From Thermoleophilia bacterium (lineage in GTDB: Bacteria; Actinomycetota; Thermoleophilia; Gaiellales; JAICJC01), in contig JAICJM010000022.1 of the NCBI GenBank assembly GCA_025928435.1, positions 1 to 31,004 of the forward strand: DNA of 31,004 bases, in the 5' to 3' direction. The notes under the pieces were generated by a model. The model saw nothing but the letters and a program-made list of their open reading frames with translations, had not been told where the DNA came from and did no database searches. The position numbers and the translations under genes were made by a program. This document shows positions 28,624 through 31,004 of this stretch, in pieces. Numbering within the stretch: position 1 is the stretch's first letter; the number at the start of each line of letters is the position of its first letter.

Positions 28624-29223
28624 TCAGGCCCGCGGGGCGGAGGGGTTCGCCTCCTCGTGCGGCTCGGTGGCGCGGAAGAGGTCGCGGACGCCGGACTGAC
28701 GCGGGCGCTCGACCGTGACCTGGAGCGGCTGGTCGAGCCGGGCGGCGACGCCCGTGACCGACGAGTTCATCCGGGAGACCGAGCCCGAGACGTCGGCGAC
28801 GTCCTGACGCAGGGCGGCCATTCCGCTCGAGATCAGGTCGACGAGCAGCTCGAGGTCCTCGATCCGGCCGAGCCGCTCCGCCAGCAGGTCGCGGTTGACC
28901 TGCTCCATCTGCCCCGCCAGCGCCCGCACGAGCTCGCGCAGCTCGGACAGCCGGCGCGGGGTGGAGCGCTCGTCCATCGCCCGCTCGACGGCCCGCTCGA
29001 CCGCCTCGGGCAGCGCCTGCTCGAGATTGGCCGCCGTCTGGCGCAGCTCGCCGACGTTGGCCTCGGCGCGGGCCAGGATGGTGCGCAGGTCGGGCATGGA
29101 TGCGGGCGTGTCGCCGGTGCCGCCCTGGGGGCGGTCCGCCCGGGCCCGGGCACGCAGCTCCTGGATCCGCCGGTAGAGCTGGGCCTCGGCCTCGGCCATG
29201 GGATTCCGCTCCTCGTCTTCCAT
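28624..29223 (-). CDS. Coiled-coil protein of unknown function
   Basis: A 199-residue soluble protein, almost entirely helical. The segments AEAEAQLYRRIQELRARARA (9-28), LRTILARAEANVGELRQTAANLEQ (about 46-69) and a long LRELVRALAGQMEQVNRDLLAERLGRIEDLELLVDLI stretch (about 95-130) show heptad-like spacing. It has no signal peptide or membrane span. The short C-terminal tail RATEPHEEANPSAPRA is polar. No family recognised. A TAGACT box lies 9 nt before the ATG, facing away from the FHA gene. The dodecin gene follows 5 nt after its stop. Confidence 0.8.
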   Translation of the reverse strand: MEDEERNPMAEAEAQLYRRIQELRARARADRPQGGTGDTPASMPDLRTILARAEANVGELRQTAANLEQALPEAVERAVERAMDERSTPRRLSELRELVRALAGQMEQVNRDLLAERLGRIEDLELLVDLISSGMAALRQDVADVSGSVSRMNSSVTGVAARLDQPLQVTVERPRQSGVRDLFRATEPHEEANPSAPRA

Positions 29224-29232
29224 GCGCCCACC

Positions 29233-29238
29233 AGTCTA
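29233..29238 (-). promoter_or_regulatory. -10 box of the coiled-coil/dodecin operon
   Basis: TAGACT on the minus strand, 9 nt before ATG 29223. Confidence 0.45.
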
Positions 29239-29259
29239 TCCCCCGTCCGCCCTCACTGC

Positions 29260-29265
29260 TAGGCT
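29260..29265 (+). promoter_or_regulatory. -10 box of the FHA gene
   Basis: TAGGCT, 36 nt before ATG 29302. This gene has a short leader with an AGGAG Shine-Dalgarno (near 29291), unlike the leaderless neighbours. Confidence 0.45.
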
Positions 29266-29301
29266 CGAGAGGCGCAATTTCTTTGCCATCCAGGAGTTCA
29301 G

Positions 29302-29697
29302 ATGGACGACGATCAGCCCAGCTTCACGCGCATCATCGAGCCCGCGTCCGCCGGTGCCGCCCCGCAGCCGGTCGCGGCGGGCGAGCACCCGACCCTGGTG
29401 TGGCGCCCGAAGCTCGGCGACGAGCAGGCGTTCCCGCTCGCCCACCGCACGGCGACGATCGGCCGCCACGCGGAGAACGACATCGTGCTCGCCGGCCCGA
29501 CGGTGTCCGCGCGCCACGCGACCGTCCGGCGCGAGTCGGTCGGCGTCGTGCTCGAGGACGAGGGCAGCCTGAACGGCACGTTCGTGAACGGCCAGCTCGT
29601 GCAGCAGCACCTGCTCGAGGCCGGCGACCAGATCCAGGTCGGCCCGCATCTGCTCGTGTTCGTCCCGCCGGCCGGTGGTGCCCCGGGCACCGCGTGA
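29302..29697 (+). CDS. FHA-domain protein
   Basis: A 131-residue protein that is mainly one FHA phosphothreonine-binding domain. Gly54-Arg55 (TIGRHAEND), Ser69-x-x-His72 (VSARH) and NGTFVNG at 91-97 are the binding-site signature. The N-terminal tail has Thr9 in SFTRIIEP, which could be a kinase target as in GarA-like proteins, but this is inference. No kinase or phosphatase gene is in the window. The gene is divergent from the coiled-coil/dodecin operon. A 7-bp hairpin follows the stop. Confidence 0.92.
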   Translation: MDDDQPSFTRIIEPASAGAAPQPVAAGEHPTLVWRPKLGDEQAFPLAHRTATIGRHAENDIVLAGPTVSARHATVRRESVGVVLEDEGSLNGTFVNGQLVQQHLLEAGDQIQVGPHLLVFVPPAGGAPGTA

Positions 29698-29703
29698 CTG
29701 CCG

Positions 29704-29723
29704 GCCGGGCCGTCGCGCCCGGC
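29704..29723. terminator. Bidirectional hairpin between the FHA gene and the convergent gene
   Basis: Perfect 7-bp stem GCCGGGC / GCCCGGC with loop cgtcgc, 7 nt after the FHA stop and 9 nt from the stop of the facing gene. Confidence 0.6.
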
Positions 29724-29731
29724 GCTGCGGG

Positions 29732-30214
29732 TCAGCCGGTGAACCGGAGCGGCGCCCAGCTCGGCACGGGTGCCACGTCGACGACCGGGGTCTGGTCGGT
29801 CGGCATCCGGTAGGCGAACCGGCCCGCCCCCTCGTCGAAGGTGATGTCGAGCAGGCCGCTCTTGAGCCGGTGGTCGAGCCACGCGCCCCGGAAGACGAGC
29901 TTGCGCAGCCAGTAGGCGAGGCCGTCGCCGTGGAGGCTGTCGAGCTGCCCGGCGTTCGCGGCCAGGTGGCGCCCGAGCCGGCTGCGGGGGTGGTCGACCC
30001 GACCGGCGCTGGCGAGCTCGACCAGGTCGGCGGTCTCGTTGGCGTTGAGGTCGCGGGCGGGGACGAGCTCGAGCCGCACCGCCGCGGCGGTCACCCGCTG
30101 CTCGAAATCGGTGTGGGAGAACCCGTAGCGGTAATCGAGGAACTCGACCACATAGTCGTCCCCGGACACGTACTCGAACTCGGAATGCTCTGTGGGCGGC
30201 TCGGTGTGCCCCAT
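29732..30214 (-). CDS. Conserved-looking protein of unknown function
   Basis: A 160-residue soluble protein, acidic at the N-terminus (SEFEYVSGDDYVVEFLDYRYGF) with a middle segment rich in His and Arg (VDHPRSRLGRHLAANAGQ) and an ending RMPTDQTPVVDVAPVPSW. No signal peptide, membrane span or known motif. ATG 30214 is used because a TACAAT box lies 8 nt upstream; the much longer frame above it overlaps DUF192 on the other strand and is discarded. It shares a tiny divergent promoter region with DUF192. Confidence 0.75.
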   Translation of the reverse strand: MGHTEPPTEHSEFEYVSGDDYVVEFLDYRYGFSHTDFEQRVTAAAVRLELVPARDLNANETADLVELASAGRVDHPRSRLGRHLAANAGQLDSLHGDGLAYWLRKLVFRGAWLDHRLKSGLLDITFDEGAGRFAYRMPTDQTPVVDVAPVPSWAPLRFTG

Positions 30215-30222
30215 ATGAGGGA

Positions 30223-30228
30223 ATTGTA
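30223..30228 (-). promoter_or_regulatory. -10 box of the 160-residue protein gene
   Basis: TACAAT on the minus strand (a near-perfect TATAAT), 8 nt before ATG 30214. It ends one base before the TTG start of the divergent DUF192 gene. Confidence 0.55.
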
Positions 30229-30229
30229 G

Positions 30230-30571
30230 TTGCCCCGGATCCGATTGGAACGCGGGCCGGTCGTGTGCGAGCGGGGCGAGCTCGCGACGACCCTGTGGTC
30301 GCGCACCAAGGGGCTGCTGGGCCGGTCGGGTCTCGCGGACGACGAGGGCCTGTGGATCCCCACGAGCTCGATCCACATGTTCGGGATGCGGTTCCCGATC
30401 GACGTCGTCTACGCCGACCGCGAGGGCCGCGTGCTGAAGCTCGTGCGCGCCATCAAGCCGTGGCGGACATCCTGGTGCATGGGCGCGAAGACGGCGCTCG
30501 AGCTCCCCGTCGGCGCGATCGACCGCGCCGGCGTCGAGGTGGGCGACCACCTCGTCATCGAGCACATCTGA
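30230..30571 (+). CDS. DUF192 family protein
   Basis: A 113-residue single DUF192 domain: SRTKGLLGRSGLADDEGLWI (24-43), SSIHMFGMRFPIDVVYAD (46-63), KPWRTSWCMGAKTALELP (76-93) and the C-terminal GVEVGDHLVI. Family members are small beta-barrel proteins, often exported, of unknown function. This one has no signal peptide. The start TTG 30230 is the only candidate giving a full domain; an upstream ATG at 30216 meets a stop at once. No Shine-Dalgarno is clear, so an alternative start further inside cannot be excluded. Confidence 0.85.
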   Translation: MPRIRLERGPVVCERGELATTLWSRTKGLLGRSGLADDEGLWIPTSSIHMFGMRFPIDVVYADREGRVLKLVRAIKPWRTSWCMGAKTALELPVGAIDRAGVEVGDHLVIEHI

Positions 30572-30646
30572 GCGCACGCTCCGCCGCCTATCGGCAGGGG
30601 TGATGCCGAATTTACCCGATCAAGTGATTCGAATGTCTTGTCGACA

Positions 30647-30652
30647 TAGTGT
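30647..30652 (+). promoter_or_regulatory. Possible -10 box of the GH10 gene
   Basis: TAGTGT, 5 nt before ATG 30658, in an AT-rich leader that also holds a TGTCGACA palindrome (30639-30646), a possible operator. Confidence 0.3.
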
Positions 30653-30657
30653 TTCAG

Positions 30658-31004
30658 ATGTTTGGCAAGTATTCTCTAGCGCTTGGCCTCACCCTCGCAG
30701 CCGCGACGCTCTTCGGCGGGTGCGGAGGCTCCGCCTCGGCGGCGCCTGCCCCGCACGCAGCGAAGTTCACGCGCACGTCGGCCCGCGAGGCGCCCCAGCT
30801 CGGGGCGGCGGTGAACGCCGTCATGCTGCAGCAGGGCGGCCCCCGCTACGTGCGGACGCTGCTCGATCACTTCCGCTCCATCACGCCCGAGTACGAGATG
30901 GAGATGAGCCAGCTCGAGCCGGCGCGAGGCCACTTCACCTTCGCGGCCGCCGACCGGATCGTCGCCTTCGCGAACCGCCACCACATGCCCGTCCGCGGCC
31001 ACAC
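30658..31004 (+). CDS. Glycoside hydrolase family 10 (endo-1,4-beta-xylanase-like), 5' part
   Basis: The first 115 codons of a gene that runs past the window. A signal sequence of lipoprotein type, SLALGLTLAAATLFGGCGG with the possible lipidated Cys22, is followed by a Ser/Ala/Pro linker. The GH10 start follows: FRSITPEYEMEMSQLEPARG (about 72-91), matching the FNSVTPENEMKW...P..G family block, then FTFAAADRIVAFANRHHMPVRGH, which matches the F.ADxxVxFAxxxxxxxRGH motif before the active-site cleft. The catalytic glutamates lie beyond the edge. It would hydrolyse xylan or related beta-glycans at the cell surface. The leader (30605-30657) is notably AT-richer than the rest. Confidence 0.85.
   Translation, partial: MFGKYSLALGLTLAAATLFGGCGGSASAAPAPHAAKFTRTSAREAPQLGAAVNAVMLQQGGPRYVRTLLDHFRSITPEYEMEMSQLEPARGHFTFAAADRIVAFANRHHMPVRGH

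Noticed and set aside
1..31004. tRNA, rRNA genes and CRISPR arrays
   Set aside because: Reading both strands I found no T-loop-like motif in a cloverleaf context, no rRNA signature and no regularly spaced repeats.

Overview
This is a very GC-rich, gene-dense stretch, almost certainly chromosomal, from an actinobacterium. A deep-branching lineage such as Thermoleophilia (Gaiellales or Solirubrobacterales) fits best. That placement is inferred from the base composition, frequent GTG/TTG starts, a PspAB-HtpX pair, a fused PafB-PafC regulator, and promoters of the form TAnnnT placed 6-8 nt before the start codon, which implies leaderless mRNAs. I found no rRNA, tRNA, CRISPR array, prophage or complete insertion sequence.

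Layout. 1-2220 (-): secreted alkaline-phosphatase-superfamily enzyme, cut by the window edge. 2221-2778: non-coding, with several dyads. 2779-5185 (-): nuclease-like protein, hpt, htpX, pspAB. 5266-10590 (+): metallophosphoesterase, cyclic 2,3-diphosphoglycerate (cDPG) synthetase, 2-phosphoglycerate kinase, a GlpX-like protein with a degenerate active site, enoyl-CoA hydratase, MIP18 protein. 10587-13329: bioY, queG and a secreted protein of unknown family. 13386-16617: fused pafBC divergent from dinB. 16600-16808: nested palindromic element. 16807-18296: small Cys/His protein and a class II deacetylase. 18324-22240: ALDH and TPP-enzyme operon divergent from an SDR. 22237-23271: second copy of the secreted family. 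23436-25450: orphan Flp pilin, a 54-residue ORF and a DHA2 transporter. 25772-28415: AraC regulator, alpha/alpha-toroid protein, two cupins (one broken). 28412-30571: dodecin, coiled-coil protein, FHA protein, unknown protein, DUF192. 30658-end: start of a lipoprotein-type GH10 xylanase.

The most interesting unit is 5266-9379. 2-Phosphoglycerate kinase makes 2,3-diphosphoglycerate, and cDPG synthetase cyclises it to cDPG, a solute known from thermophilic methanogens. Here the two genes overlap, with a metallophosphoesterase in front and an altered GlpX-like protein behind. I infer a bacterial cDPG synthesis-and-turnover module. The second theme is DNA repair control: fused PafBC faces dinB, whose promoter carries a partial PafBC-type motif at the expected spacing.

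Recurrent architectural signals are leaderless promoters, four convergent gene pairs whose TAG stops interlock in one CTAG, and dispersed GGGGAC-type palindromes, one of which encodes the end of queG.
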